Origin: Mycobacterium rhizamassiliense
GTDB taxonomy: Bacteria; Actinomycetota; Actinomycetes; Mycobacteriales; Mycobacteriaceae
Assembly: GCF_900157375.1 (NCBI RefSeq)
Contig: NZ_LT721901.1
Span: 924,365-988,364, forward strand
Length of the DNA: 64,000 nucleotides
Direction of reading: 5' to 3'
Below are positions 51,030 through 58,919 of this stretch, one piece after another (position 1 is the stretch's first letter; every line of letters starts with the position of its first letter). The translations under genes and the position numbers were made by a program. Below the pieces are notes generated by a model, which ran no database searches, was not told the DNA's origin, and saw only the letters and a list, made by a program, of their open reading frames with translations.

Positions 51030-52144
51030 GGGTTCAGCCCCCAGCGTTTGGCGATCAGCTCGTGTGAGCGCAGCCGGTCCTCGTGGCGGTGCGTCACCGA
51101 GGTGACGACGAGTTCGTCGGCGCCGGTGACCCGCTGCAGCGCCCGCAGCCGTTCGGCGACCTCGTCCGCGCCACCCACGAATTGCGTTGCCAGCCGGTCC
51201 TTTACCAGGCCATACTGCTCATCGGTCAGCGGCGGGCTGCTGCCCGGCTCGGGATAGGGCATGGCGCCCACCCCGGTCCGGATCGAGTACACCCAGTGGC
51301 CGTAGCCGGAGGCCAGGTGCTTGGCCGTCTCGGTGTCGTCGGCGACCACGATGTCGGCCGAGACCACGACGTAGGGCTTCGCCAGCGCCGCGGACGGCAC
51401 GAATGTGTCGCGGTAGGCCTCGATCGCCTCCAGCGCGGTGGCCGGCGTGATGTGGTAGCTGGCGACGAACGGCAGTCCCCGCGCCCCGGCCACCCGCGCG
51501 CTTTGTCCCCGGGTGCTGCCGAAGACCCATGGCCGCAACCCGCTTCGCTCGCCGGGCACCGCATGCACGTCGAACTTGCCGACGCGGTAGGTGCCCTCCA
51601 GCAGGGCGAGAATGTCGTCGACCTGCTCGGTGAAGTCGGGCGACAACGCCTCCGGCTGCTGCAGCACACCCATCGTGGCCTGCAGCTGTTCGATGTCCAG
51701 CAGCCCGCGCAGGTCGAAGGGGGTCGGGACGACGACGCCATCCACCTCGTGCCACACCCGCGGCGGGCGCGGCTGTCTCGGCTTCTTCGGCTTGTTGTCC
51801 TCGGAACGGCGCTGCCCGGACCGGCCGATGCCGAGATCGATGCGGCCGGGGTGGAAGGCCTCCAGCATGCCGAAGCTCTCGACGACCGCGACGGCGGTGG
51901 TGTAGCCCAACTGCACGGCGGCCGCACCCACCCGAATGGTGTTGGTGGCGGCGGCAATCTGGCCGATCAGCACCGCCGGCGCCGAGCTGGCCACGCCGAC
52001 GAAGTGATGTTCGGCCATCCAGTAGCGGCGATAGCCCCAGCGCTCGGCGTGCTGGGCCAGGTCGACGGTGTTGCGCAGCGCCGTCGCGGCGTCGCCGCCC
52101 GCGCTGATCGGCGCGAGGTCCAGGATCGACAGGGGAACGCTCAT
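51026..52144 (-). CDS. LLM-class oxidoreductase, MsnO8/bacterial-luciferase-like
   Basis: 372 residues. It starts [20 protein letters not shown] and has [35 protein letters not shown] and [13 protein letters not shown], the pattern of the MsnO8-type luciferase-like group that uses FMN or F420. An insert ([19 protein letters not shown]) is charged and Pro-rich. Substrate unknown. Its start overlaps the previous stop by ATGA and its stop the next start by GTGA, giving tight coupling with both neighbouring flavoenzymes. Confidence 0.88.
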   Translation of the reverse strand: MSVPLSILDLAPISAGGDAATALRNTVDLAQHAERWGYRRYWMAEHHFVGVASSAPAVLIGQIAAATNTIRVGAAAVQLGYTTAVAVVESFGMLEAFHPGRIDLGIGRSGQRRSEDNKPKKPRQPRPPRVWHEVDGVVVPTPFDLRGLLDIEQLQATMGVLQQPEALSPDFTEQVDDILALLEGTYRVGKFDVHAVPGERSGLRPWVFGSTRGQSARVAGARGLPFVASYHITPATALEAIEAYRDTFVPSAALAKPYVVVSADIVVADDTETAKHLASGYGHWVYSIRTGVGAMPYPEPGSSPPLTDEQYGLVKDRLATQFVGGADEVAERLRALQRVTGADELVVTSVTHRHEDRLRSHELIAKRWGLNP

Positions 52145-53247
52145 CGGCCGGCTCCTGCGTAGCGGTTGGGTGCCACCGGCAGGCCGAGCCGCTCGCGCAG
52201 CGTTTCGCCGTCGCGGTAGGTCTCGCGAAACTTCCCGGCCCGTTGCAGCAATGGCACCACCTCGTCGACGATCACCGGCAGGTCGGTGGCGTTGACCGCG
52301 GGGCGCAGCCGCGCGCCGGCGATGCCGAGGCGCTGCCACTCCAGCAGCAAGTCCACCAATTCCGTTGCGGCCCCGGTGAAGTTGAGCGCATCGGAGCGTG
52401 GATCACCCGGGCCGCCGAACGACACCACCACGTCGGCGAAAACCTTCAGCCCCGCGCCGCCGGCCGCCGACACCTCGTCGAGGATGCCGCGCAGCGAGGC
52501 CTCGTCCTTCGGCGTGATGAACACGAGATCGCCGCTGGCGGCGGCGAATTCGTATACCGGCCCTTGGTGCGCCAGGACGGCGACGACCGGCTGACCCTGC
52601 GGCGGGCGGGGCGTGATCGACGGGCCCTTGACCGAGAAGCGGTTTCCGCTGAAGTCGATGTAGTGCAGCTTGTCGATGTCGACGTAGCGCCCGGTGCCCA
52701 CGTCCCGGATGATCGCGTCGTCCTCCCAGCTGTCCCATAACCGGCGCACCACCTCGACGTAGTCCGCGGCCTCTGGAAAGAGGTCCGACAGACCGTCCAG
52801 CGAGCCGTCGCGGCGGCCGAACAGCGCGGCCTCGTGCGTCGTCGAGCTGATCCTCGGCTGCCAGCCCGCCCGGCCATGCGAGACATAGTCAAGCGTGGCA
52901 ACGGCTTTCGAGGTGTGGAACGGCTCGGTGTGCGTCACCGTCGCGACCGGGATCAGCCCGATGTGCCGGGTCGCCGGCGCGACGCGCGCCGCGACCAGCA
53001 CGGCATCGCCACGGCCGGCCAGCCGCTTCGGGTCGATCCGCTCGCGGCGGCCGGGCTGCGGCATCAACGAGTCGTCGATGGTCAGGAAGTCGAGCAGCCC
53101 GCGCTCGGCGGTGGTCGCGAGGCCGGCCCAGTAGCGGCCGCTGAGCACCGGCGCGGTGTCCGGGGCGGATGCCAGGGTGGCCCGCCACGCCTGCGGGTCC
53201 CACCCGTACCCGTCCAGCGCGACGCCCAGATGCAACTGATCGGTCAT
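52141..53247 (-). CDS. FMN-dependent LLM monooxygenase, divergent type
   Basis: 368 residues, LLM barrel: [79 protein letters not shown], then [20 protein letters not shown]. Related to the NtaA/DszA group but shorter, with its own C-terminal arrangement. It starts inside the GNAT stop (ATGA). It shares the [20 protein letters not shown] end with the sibling at 49713 ([15 protein letters not shown]), so the two are paralogues. Confidence 0.86.
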   Translation of the reverse strand: MTDQLHLGVALDGYGWDPQAWRATLASAPDTAPVLSGRYWAGLATTAERGLLDFLTIDDSLMPQPGRRERIDPKRLAGRGDAVLVAARVAPATRHIGLIPVATVTHTEPFHTSKAVATLDYVSHGRAGWQPRISSTTHEAALFGRRDGSLDGLSDLFPEAADYVEVVRRLWDSWEDDAIIRDVGTGRYVDIDKLHYIDFSGNRFSVKGPSITPRPPQGQPVVAVLAHQGPVYEFAAASGDLVFITPKDEASLRGILDEVSAAGGAGLKVFADVVVSFGGPGDPRSDALNFTGAATELVDLLLEWQRLGIAGARLRPAVNATDLPVIVDEVVPLLQRAGKFRETYRDGETLRERLGLPVAPNRYAGAGR

Positions 53248-53729
53248 GCGAGCCACTTCTCGAACGCGATCGGGAAGACCGGGCCCTCGGACGGCAGCGG
53301 CCCCGGCAACCGGGTGTATCCGGTGGCCAGATACAGCTCCTCGGCCTCCGGCTGCTTGTCGCCGGTCATCAGGTAGACCTTGCGGTAGCCGCGGGTCACG
53401 ATCTCGGTTTCCAGTTCGCCCAGCAGCGCCATCGCGTATCCGCGCCGGCGGTGCGCGCTGTCGGTCCAGATCCTCTTCAGTTCGGCGGTCTGCTCGTCGT
53501 ACCGGCGGAATCCGCCGCCGGTGACCGGCCGGTCGTCCAGCAGGCCGATCAGCATGCCCCCGTCGGGCGGAGCGAACTCGTCGGACGGGTTGTCCTTCAG
53601 CCACGCCAGCACCATCGGCACCGGGCGCTCGTAGCGCGTCGAGTACTCCACCGCCAGCTCGGCCAGCAACGGCTGCGCCACCGCGTCGTCGAGCGCGGCC
53701 GCGACGAACTTCAGCTCAATATTGGCCAC
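53244..53729 (-). CDS. GNAT-family N-acetyltransferase
   Basis: 161 residues. The GNAT acetyl-CoA-binding loop is ELKRIWTDSAHRRRGYAMAL (Q/RxxGxG/A type), followed by VYLMTGDKQPEAEELYLATG and YTRLPG. First gene of the operon that continues into three flavin monooxygenases; a product or toxic amine could be acetylated, but this is inference. The start is GTG 53729 (GTG 53732 also possible). TTAAAAAT just upstream resembles a -10, which would make it leaderless. Confidence 0.84.
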   Translation of the reverse strand: MANIELKFVAAALDDAVAQPLLAELAVEYSTRYERPVPMVLAWLKDNPSDEFAPPDGGMLIGLLDDRPVTGGGFRRYDEQTAELKRIWTDSAHRRRGYAMALLGELETEIVTRGYRKVYLMTGDKQPEAEELYLATGYTRLPGPLPSEGPVFPIAFEKWLA

Positions 53730-53791
53730 CACCCCATTTTTAACGTCTGCCGGATCTTCGCATTCCGCAGCATTGCGGCCGATCGGCCCGC

Positions 53792-54691
53792 CTACCTCGT
53801 CGCCGTGACATACGCGGGGGTGATGGCATCGCCCTTTCGGCCCCCGCGCCAGCGGTTCGCCATTCCAATCGTGGCGAACAAATCGGCGACTTTGAACTCG
53901 ACCGTCTGCCACCCGCGGTCGGCAAGATTCGCCGGGACATGGCGGTATTCACCCTGATAGATCAGTTCGGCCAAGTCGATGTCCAGACCGAACTGCCGCC
54001 AGCGGTCGACGAACCCGCGGCCGGCCTCCAGCTGCAACGGGTTCCAGGTGGGGATGTGATCGGCGGCGAACCGGCTGCCCGGGGCGCTGGCCACCGTGAC
54101 ATCCCGCAGCAGCCGATCCTGCCCGTCCGGCGGCAGGTACCCGACCAACAGGTTCTCGGCGATCCAGACCGTGGGCTGGGCGGCGTCGAATCCCACCCGG
54201 TACAGCGCGGCCAGCCAGTCCTGACGCAGGTCGACTCCGATCGCGCGGCGGCTCGCGGTCAGCTCGGCGCCCAGGGCGACCAGGACGTCGGTCTTGAAGT
54301 CGATGACGCTCGGCTGGTCGAGTTCGTACACCGTGGTCCCGTGCGGCCACCACAACCGATACGGCCGGGTGTCGAGACCCGACCCGAGTAGGACGACCTG
54401 GCGGATCCCGGCGCGCCCGGCGTCCGCGAGGTAGTCGTCGAGGAACCGGGTGTAGGCCCCGAGAACGGCGATGAGCCCGGCGGTCACGGAGTTGGCGCCG
54501 TCGTCGGAATACAGCTCGTTCTCGACCATTTGGGTGAAGTAGTGCACGTCGGCCGCGCGCACCAGCAGCTCGGCGAACGGATCGTCGAGCAGCCCCTTGT
54601 TGGTGGCCACGGCCCGCACGACGGCGCCGAACGTCGCCGTCATTCCGACGCCGGTGGCCGGATCCCAGGTGTCGTGGTCTGTCCGTGCCAT
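53792..54691 (-). CDS. SAM-dependent methyltransferase, mycobacterial PPM/TIGR00027 family
   Basis: 299 residues. Family marks: HDTWDPATGVGMTATFGAVV, DDPFAELLVRAADVHYF, a SAM-binding strand QVVLLGSGLDTRPYRLWWP, VYELDQPSVIDFK and TVWIAENLLVGYLPPDGQD. Slow-growing mycobacteria encode many of these (putative leucine-carboxyl or O-methyltransferases); substrates are unknown. DUF3054 ends six bases before its start, so the two may be cotranscribed. It lies downstream of the fadE7 divergent promoter on the minus strand. Confidence 0.88.
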   Translation of the reverse strand: MARTDHDTWDPATGVGMTATFGAVVRAVATNKGLLDDPFAELLVRAADVHYFTQMVENELYSDDGANSVTAGLIAVLGAYTRFLDDYLADAGRAGIRQVVLLGSGLDTRPYRLWWPHGTTVYELDQPSVIDFKTDVLVALGAELTASRRAIGVDLRQDWLAALYRVGFDAAQPTVWIAENLLVGYLPPDGQDRLLRDVTVASAPGSRFAADHIPTWNPLQLEAGRGFVDRWRQFGLDIDLAELIYQGEYRHVPANLADRGWQTVEFKVADLFATIGMANRWRGGRKGDAITPAYVTATR

Positions 54692-54697
54692 CGCCGG

Positions 54698-55069
54698 TCA
54701 GACGTCCGCGCGGCGCCGCAGCGCCAGCCCGAGGGCCGCCCGCCAGCCCAGCAACACCAGCGCGGTGACCGTCGAGGCCACCACCACGAAGCTGACCGCC
54801 ACACCCGCGGAGCTGAGTTTGCGCAACAGCATGCCGACCACCACGGTGCACACCCAGACGGTCAGCCCGGTGGGCGCCACCGCGGTCGGCCGCCGCCAGC
54901 CGCGCGACGCCAACCACCCGATGAGGGTCCCGGTGAGAAACGGCCAGGCCGTGGCGGCGATGCCGGCGAGCGTGAGCCCCTCCGCATGACTGCGCCGCCC
55001 CACCGCGCAGAACACCAGGACGCCCACCACGTCCGCCAAGAGGGATGCCAGCCACCCCAGCCGCTGCAT
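54698..55069 (-). CDS. DUF3054 membrane protein (Rv0401-like)
   Basis: 123 residues, four predicted helices (LASLLADVVGVLVFCAVG, GIAATAWPFLTGTLIGWLA, GLTVWVCTVVVGMLLRKL, AVSFVVVASTVTALVLLGW). The conserved AVGRRSHAEG segment lies after helix 1. Function unknown. The ATG follows a TAGTCT -10 by six bases (leaderless). It matches Rv0401 in length and in position next to fadE7. Confidence 0.86.
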   Translation of the reverse strand: MQRLGWLASLLADVVGVLVFCAVGRRSHAEGLTLAGIAATAWPFLTGTLIGWLASRGWRRPTAVAPTGLTVWVCTVVVGMLLRKLSSAGVAVSFVVVASTVTALVLLGWRAALGLALRRRADV

Positions 55070-55075
55070 GCAGCG

Positions 55076-55081
55076 AGACTA
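55076..55081 (-). promoter_or_regulatory. -10 box of the DUF3054-methyltransferase pair (leaderless)
   Basis: TAGTCT on the minus strand, six bases before the ATG at 55069, in the 35-base gap divergent from fadE7. No matching -10 for fadE7 is evident in this gap. Confidence 0.4.
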
Positions 55082-55104
55082 CCCAAGGTGGCAGGCTGAT
55101 TCCC

Positions 55105-56289
55105 ATGAGCACACAATCGCCACCCGCGTTCGACCGCAGCGACCCGCTGGGCCTGGACGCATCGCTGTCCAGCGACGAGATCGCGGTACGCGACACCACC
55201 CGGGAGTTCTGCGCCGAACACGTCCTGCCGCACATCGCGGAGTGGTTCGAGATCGGCGATCTGCCGGTCCGCGAACTCGCCAAAGGCTTCGGCCAACTCG
55301 GCCTGCTCGGCATGCACCTGCACGGCTACGGATGCGGCGGCGCGTCGGCCGTGCACTACGGCCTGGCCTGTACCGAGCTGGAGGCCGCCGACTCCGGCAT
55401 CCGGTCGATGGTCTCGGTGCAGGGCTCGCTGGCGATGTTCGCGATCTGGAACTTCGGGTCCGAGGAGCAAAAGCAGCAGTGGCTGCCCGGCATGGCCGCC
55501 GGCGAGCTGCTCGGCTGCTTCGGGCTCACCGAACCCGACGTCGGTTCCGATCCCGCGGCGATGAAAACCCGTGCGCGACAAGATGGTTCGGACTGGGTGC
55601 TGAACGGGCGCAAGATGTGGATCACCAACGGATCTATCGCCGACGTCGCGGTGGTCTGGGCCGCCACCGACGACGGGATCCGCGGCTTCGTCGTCCCCAC
55701 CAAGACCCCGGGCTTCACCGCCAACACCATCCACCACAAGCTGTCGCTGCGGGCGTCGATCACCAGTGAGCTGGTGCTCGACGACGTGCGGCTGCCGGCC
55801 GACGCGATGCTGCCCGACGCGAAGGGAATGCGCGGCCCGCTGTCCTGTCTGTCGGAGGCGCGCTACGGCATCATCTGGGGCTCGATGGGTGCGGCCCGCT
55901 CCGCGTGGCAGGCCGCGCTCGACTATTCGACGCAGCGCACCCAATTCGGCCGTCCCATCGCCGGATTCCAGTTGACGCAGGCCAAACTCGCCGACATGGC
56001 CATCGAGCTGCACAAGGGCCAGTTGCTGTCGCTGCACCTCGGCCGGCTCAAGGACACCGTCGGGCTGCGCCCCGAACAGGTCAGCTTCGGCAAGCTCAAC
56101 AACACCCGCGAGGCGATCAAGATCTGCCGCACCTCACGAACGATCCTGGGCGGCAACGGGATATCGCTCGAGTATCCGGTGATCCGGCACATGGTGAACC
56201 TGGAGTCGGTGCTGACCTACGAAGGCACGCCCGAGATGCACCAGCTGGTGCTCGGCCAGGCGTTCACCGGCAGCGACGCTTTTCGCTGA
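55105..56289 (+). CDS. fadE7: acyl-CoA dehydrogenase FadE7 (glutaryl-CoA dehydrogenase-like)
   Basis: 394 residues. Acyl-CoA dehydrogenase fold: GCFGLTEPDVGSDPAAMKT (substrate and FAD contacts), WVLNGRKMWITNGSIAD, RTQFGRPIAGFQLTQAKLAD, GGNGISLEYPVIRHMVNLES, and the catalytic Glu in TYEGTPEMHQL. The TYEGTPEMHQLVLGQAFTG end and EYPVIRH match glutaryl-CoA dehydrogenases more than ordinary FadE proteins, so oxidation and perhaps decarboxylation of glutaryl-CoA is a good guess. ATG 55105. Confidence 0.93.
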   Translation: MSTQSPPAFDRSDPLGLDASLSSDEIAVRDTTREFCAEHVLPHIAEWFEIGDLPVRELAKGFGQLGLLGMHLHGYGCGGASAVHYGLACTELEAADSGIRSMVSVQGSLAMFAIWNFGSEEQKQQWLPGMAAGELLGCFGLTEPDVGSDPAAMKTRARQDGSDWVLNGRKMWITNGSIADVAVVWAATDDGIRGFVVPTKTPGFTANTIHHKLSLRASITSELVLDDVRLPADAMLPDAKGMRGPLSCLSEARYGIIWGSMGAARSAWQAALDYSTQRTQFGRPIAGFQLTQAKLADMAIELHKGQLLSLHLGRLKDTVGLRPEQVSFGKLNNTREAIKICRTSRTILGGNGISLEYPVIRHMVNLESVLTYEGTPEMHQLVLGQAFTGSDAFR

Positions 56290-56305
56290 CATGGCCGCCG
56301 ACTGC

Positions 56306-56311
56306 TACGTT
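56306..56311 (+). promoter_or_regulatory. -10 box of the secreted protein gene at 56320
   Basis: TACGTT, eight bases before the ATG, 16 bases after the fadE7 stop. Suggests an independent leaderless transcript. Confidence 0.35.
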
Positions 56312-56319
56312 GACGAATC

Positions 56320-56925
56320 ATGAGGATGCGGATCGGTCCCGTCGCCGCCAGCGCGCTGGCCGTGGCCGCCCTGTGCACGCCGGCGACGGCGGGCGCCGCC
56401 GACACCCTGCCGCCGATGACGCCCACCAACGGCGGGCCGATCATCGGCGGCGGCGGTAACGCGTCGCAGATGACGCAGCAACTCAAGAGCCTGAACGACG
56501 GAGGAGTCCAAGAGGTCGACGGCCCGGATGCTGCCCAATTCATCTCTGCCGCAGCAGGTCTGGCGAACCGCGACCTCTCCGCCCCGTTCATGGCGCTGCA
56601 GCGGGCGCTGGCATGCCAGGCCAACAACGCCGGATTCGGCGCGCGCGCCTACCGGCGCAACGACGGCCTGTGGGGCGGCGCGATGCTGGTGATCCCTAAG
56701 AGCGCGTACCCGGACACCGACGCGATGAAGGCCTGCGAGATGACCAACTGGCGCAGGCCTTCGGCGGGCAGCACCATGTCGATGTGCAACGGCAGCTGGA
56801 TGTACCCGCCCCAGGACTTCAACAAGAAGGGCGGCGACTATGCCGTCCTGCTCGCCGGCACGAACTCCGACTTCTGCAGCGCGCTCAGCGGCAACTACAA
56901 GACCAACGCGTCCGCGTGGCCGTGA
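56320..56925 (+). CDS. secreted protein (Rv0398c-like)
   Basis: 201 residues. Cleavable signal peptide (RIGPVAASALAVAALCTPA, cut near AGA/ADT), then a Gly-rich start and a soluble domain with AAQFISAAAGLANRDLS, FGARAYRRNDGLWGGAML and four Cys (LACQAN, KACEMT, SMCNGS, DFCSAL). Matches a mycobacterial secreted family of unknown function; M. tuberculosis has Rv0398c here. The lipoprotein gene lpqK, which I recall between fadE7 and this gene, is not found. Confidence 0.8.
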   Translation: MRMRIGPVAASALAVAALCTPATAGAADTLPPMTPTNGGPIIGGGGNASQMTQQLKSLNDGGVQEVDGPDAAQFISAAAGLANRDLSAPFMALQRALACQANNAGFGARAYRRNDGLWGGAMLVIPKSAYPDTDAMKACEMTNWRRPSAGSTMSMCNGSWMYPPQDFNKKGGDYAVLLAGTNSDFCSALSGNYKTNASAWP

Positions 56926-57018
56926 CTTGAAAACGCCCCCTACCTGCACGTAAAGGATTCCTCAAGGCGGGCGGCCCACTATCTCGACGTCAACACAAGA
57001 CGGAGAGGAAGTGCAGCC

Positions 57019-57135
57019 ATGACCGCTCTGAAGAACCGCATCGCGGCCTCGATCCGGCGGGCCGTTCGCGACGTCGTGCTCTGCGAGCGCGAGCCGGCCA
57101 ACAACGCGTCGGCCTATTCGTTTCTCTACGTCTGA
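57019..57135 (+). CDS. 38-residue small protein
   Basis: MTALKNRIAASIRRAVRDVV followed by LCEREPANNASAYSFLYV. The ATG is preceded by GGAGAGG (57002-57008). A basic amphipathic N-terminal helix and an uncharged C-terminal tail. No known family. It overlaps the convergent idi by ten bases. Supported by the ribosome site and by coding-like composition; unproven. The 93 bases before it hold no other signal. Confidence 0.45.
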   Translation: MTALKNRIAASIRRAVRDVVLCEREPANNASAYSFLYV

Positions 57136-57704
57136 CGCGGGGACAGCACCTGCGGGTGATCGCGCACCAGGCGCTCCCATTCGATCTTGAACCACGGCGT
57201 GAAAGTGTCAGGCGCGCTTGCGATCTCGTCGTTCAACGCCTCCGGCGTGACATAGCGCCAGGCCGCGATCTCGTTCACGTTCGGGCGGGGTTGCTCGGCG
57301 CTGCGCCCGGCGTAAACCCAGCACACCTCGTGCTCGCCGCCTTGCGCGTCGTACTGCGCCTGGTATTGGAACTTGAACAGGAAGTCCAGCTCCGCGGCGA
57401 GGCCGAGCTCCTCGCGCAAGCGGCGGGGGGCCGCGTCGTCCACCTGCTCGCCCGACCGCGGGTGTGAGCAGCAGGTGTTCGACCAGTAGCCCGGCCACAG
57501 GCGCTTGTTCTGCGCGCGCTGCTGGATGAGCAGTTCGCCCGCCGGATTGAATACGAACACCGAGAACGCGCGGTGCAGCGTCCCGCTGCCGAGGTGCGCG
57601 TCGGCCTTCGCCAGGAAGCCGACCTCGTGGTCGTCGCTGTCCACCAGGATGAGCTGATCGTCGTCGCTCGAGACGACCCGGCTGTCGGGCTCTGAACTGT
57701 TCAA
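57126..57704 (-). CDS. idi: isopentenyl-diphosphate delta-isomerase, type I
   Basis: 192 residues, Nudix-like fold. It interconverts IPP and DMAPP. Landmarks: TLHRAFSVFVFNPAGELLIQ, the catalytic Cys in WSNTCCSHPRSGE and the acid in RRLREELGLAAE. It stands next to a UbiA prenyltransferase and an NADH dehydrogenase, so the local theme is isoprenoid and quinone chemistry. In M. tuberculosis idi lies elsewhere, as I recall. Divergent from ubiA over 125 bases that contain no clear promoter. Confidence 0.95.
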   Translation of the reverse strand: MNSSEPDSRVVSSDDDQLILVDSDDHEVGFLAKADAHLGSGTLHRAFSVFVFNPAGELLIQQRAQNKRLWPGYWSNTCCSHPRSGEQVDDAAPRRLREELGLAAELDFLFKFQYQAQYDAQGGEHEVCWVYAGRSAEQPRPNVNEIAAWRYVTPEALNDEIASAPDTFTPWFKIEWERLVRDHPQVLSPRQT

Positions 57705-57829
57705 GCCACTCCCCCGTTCCTACATTTACGACGCTCCGTCACGGAATTAGCATCTCAACTGTTGTACCTCGCGCTGATCCACGGCATCTGTCGCCGTCCG
57801 GGCGCAGGCATGGGAGGGGGCCGACGACG

Positions 57830-58678
57830 ATGGTTCAGACCGGCCGAACGGCCCCTGCCCTGATCCGCGCCCGAGCACTGATCATGGCCGGCCATCCGAT
57901 AGCGGTGACCGGCATCAGCGCCCTGACCGGCGCGTTGGCGGCGCAGGCGGCGCCGCACGGCTTCGGGCCCGTGTTGACCGCACCCGCCATGCTGGCCGGC
58001 CAGCTCTCGGTCGGCTGGTCCAACGACGCCTCGGGCGCACCCCGGGACGCCGCAGCTGGGCGGACGGACAAGCCGATCGCCACGGGTGCGATCAGCGCGC
58101 GGGCGGTGTGGATCGCGGCCTTCGCGGCGCTGCTGGCGGCGCTGGCGATGTCGCTGGCCATCGGCGTGGCGACCGCGATCGTCCTGGCGGTGATCGTCGG
58201 CGCGAACTGGACCTACAACCTTGTCCTGAAGTCGACACCGGCCGATGGCCTCATCCTCGTCCCCGCGTTCGGCCTGATACCCGCCTACGCGGCGAGCACG
58301 CTGCCGGGTCATCCCGCGCCGACGTGGTACGCGACCGCGGGCGCGGCCCTGCTCGGCGTGGGTGGCCACTTCGCGACCGTGCTGCCCGACCTCACCGCCG
58401 ACCGGGTCACCGGCGTCAAGGGCATGGCGCAGCAGATCACCGCCCGCTGGGGCATCACGGCAGCCCGCGGCGTCGTGCTGGTCTTGGTGCTGTCGCCATC
58501 GGTGCTGCTGTTACTGGCCTCGAGCCGCCCGTGGTTCGCGCTTGGGGGGCTGGCCGCCGCCATCCCGCTTGCCGTGATCGCCACCCGCGGCCGGGGCAAG
58601 GTGCCGCTCTGGGCCGTGATCGGCGTCGGGGCCGTCGACACCGTGATCTTCGCCGTGGGCGGGTGCTCGCTCACCTGA
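57830..58678 (+). CDS. UbiA-family prenyltransferase
   Basis: 282 residues, seven to nine predicted helices. The first Asp-rich site is WSNDASGAPRDAAAGRTDKP (NDxxxxxxD, RTDKP), the second DLTADRVTGVKG (DxxxD), binding magnesium and the prenyl diphosphate. UbiA enzymes attach prenyl chains in quinone, heme O, chlorophyll or arabinogalactan (DPPR) synthesis; this one is closest in pattern to small UbiA members with NDxxDxxxD variants and no partner. GGAGGGGG stands before the ATG at 57830. Likely linked with idi. Confidence 0.88.
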   Translation: MVQTGRTAPALIRARALIMAGHPIAVTGISALTGALAAQAAPHGFGPVLTAPAMLAGQLSVGWSNDASGAPRDAAAGRTDKPIATGAISARAVWIAAFAALLAALAMSLAIGVATAIVLAVIVGANWTYNLVLKSTPADGLILVPAFGLIPAYAASTLPGHPAPTWYATAGAALLGVGGHFATVLPDLTADRVTGVKGMAQQITARWGITAARGVVLVLVLSPSVLLLLASSRPWFALGGLAAAIPLAVIATRGRGKVPLWAVIGVGAVDTVIFAVGGCSLT

Positions 58679-58919
58679 GGCCTCTGGCCACGAAATACAT
58701 TCGCGGGTAACGTCTTTCACGGGCGAACCCACCCGCACCTGCGCATCCGGTTCGCCGTGTCGTCGTTCGCGCAGAAAACGGGTAACCGAGAACAACCGGC
58801 CCGCCGAAAGGCGAGGCGTCACGACTGCGACATCCATCGGCCACGTGGAGTCGTACGGTGTACATGAGCTGCGGAGACCATGGAAACCAGAAGGAAGCCA
58901 GGCACCGGAAGGGATCAGC

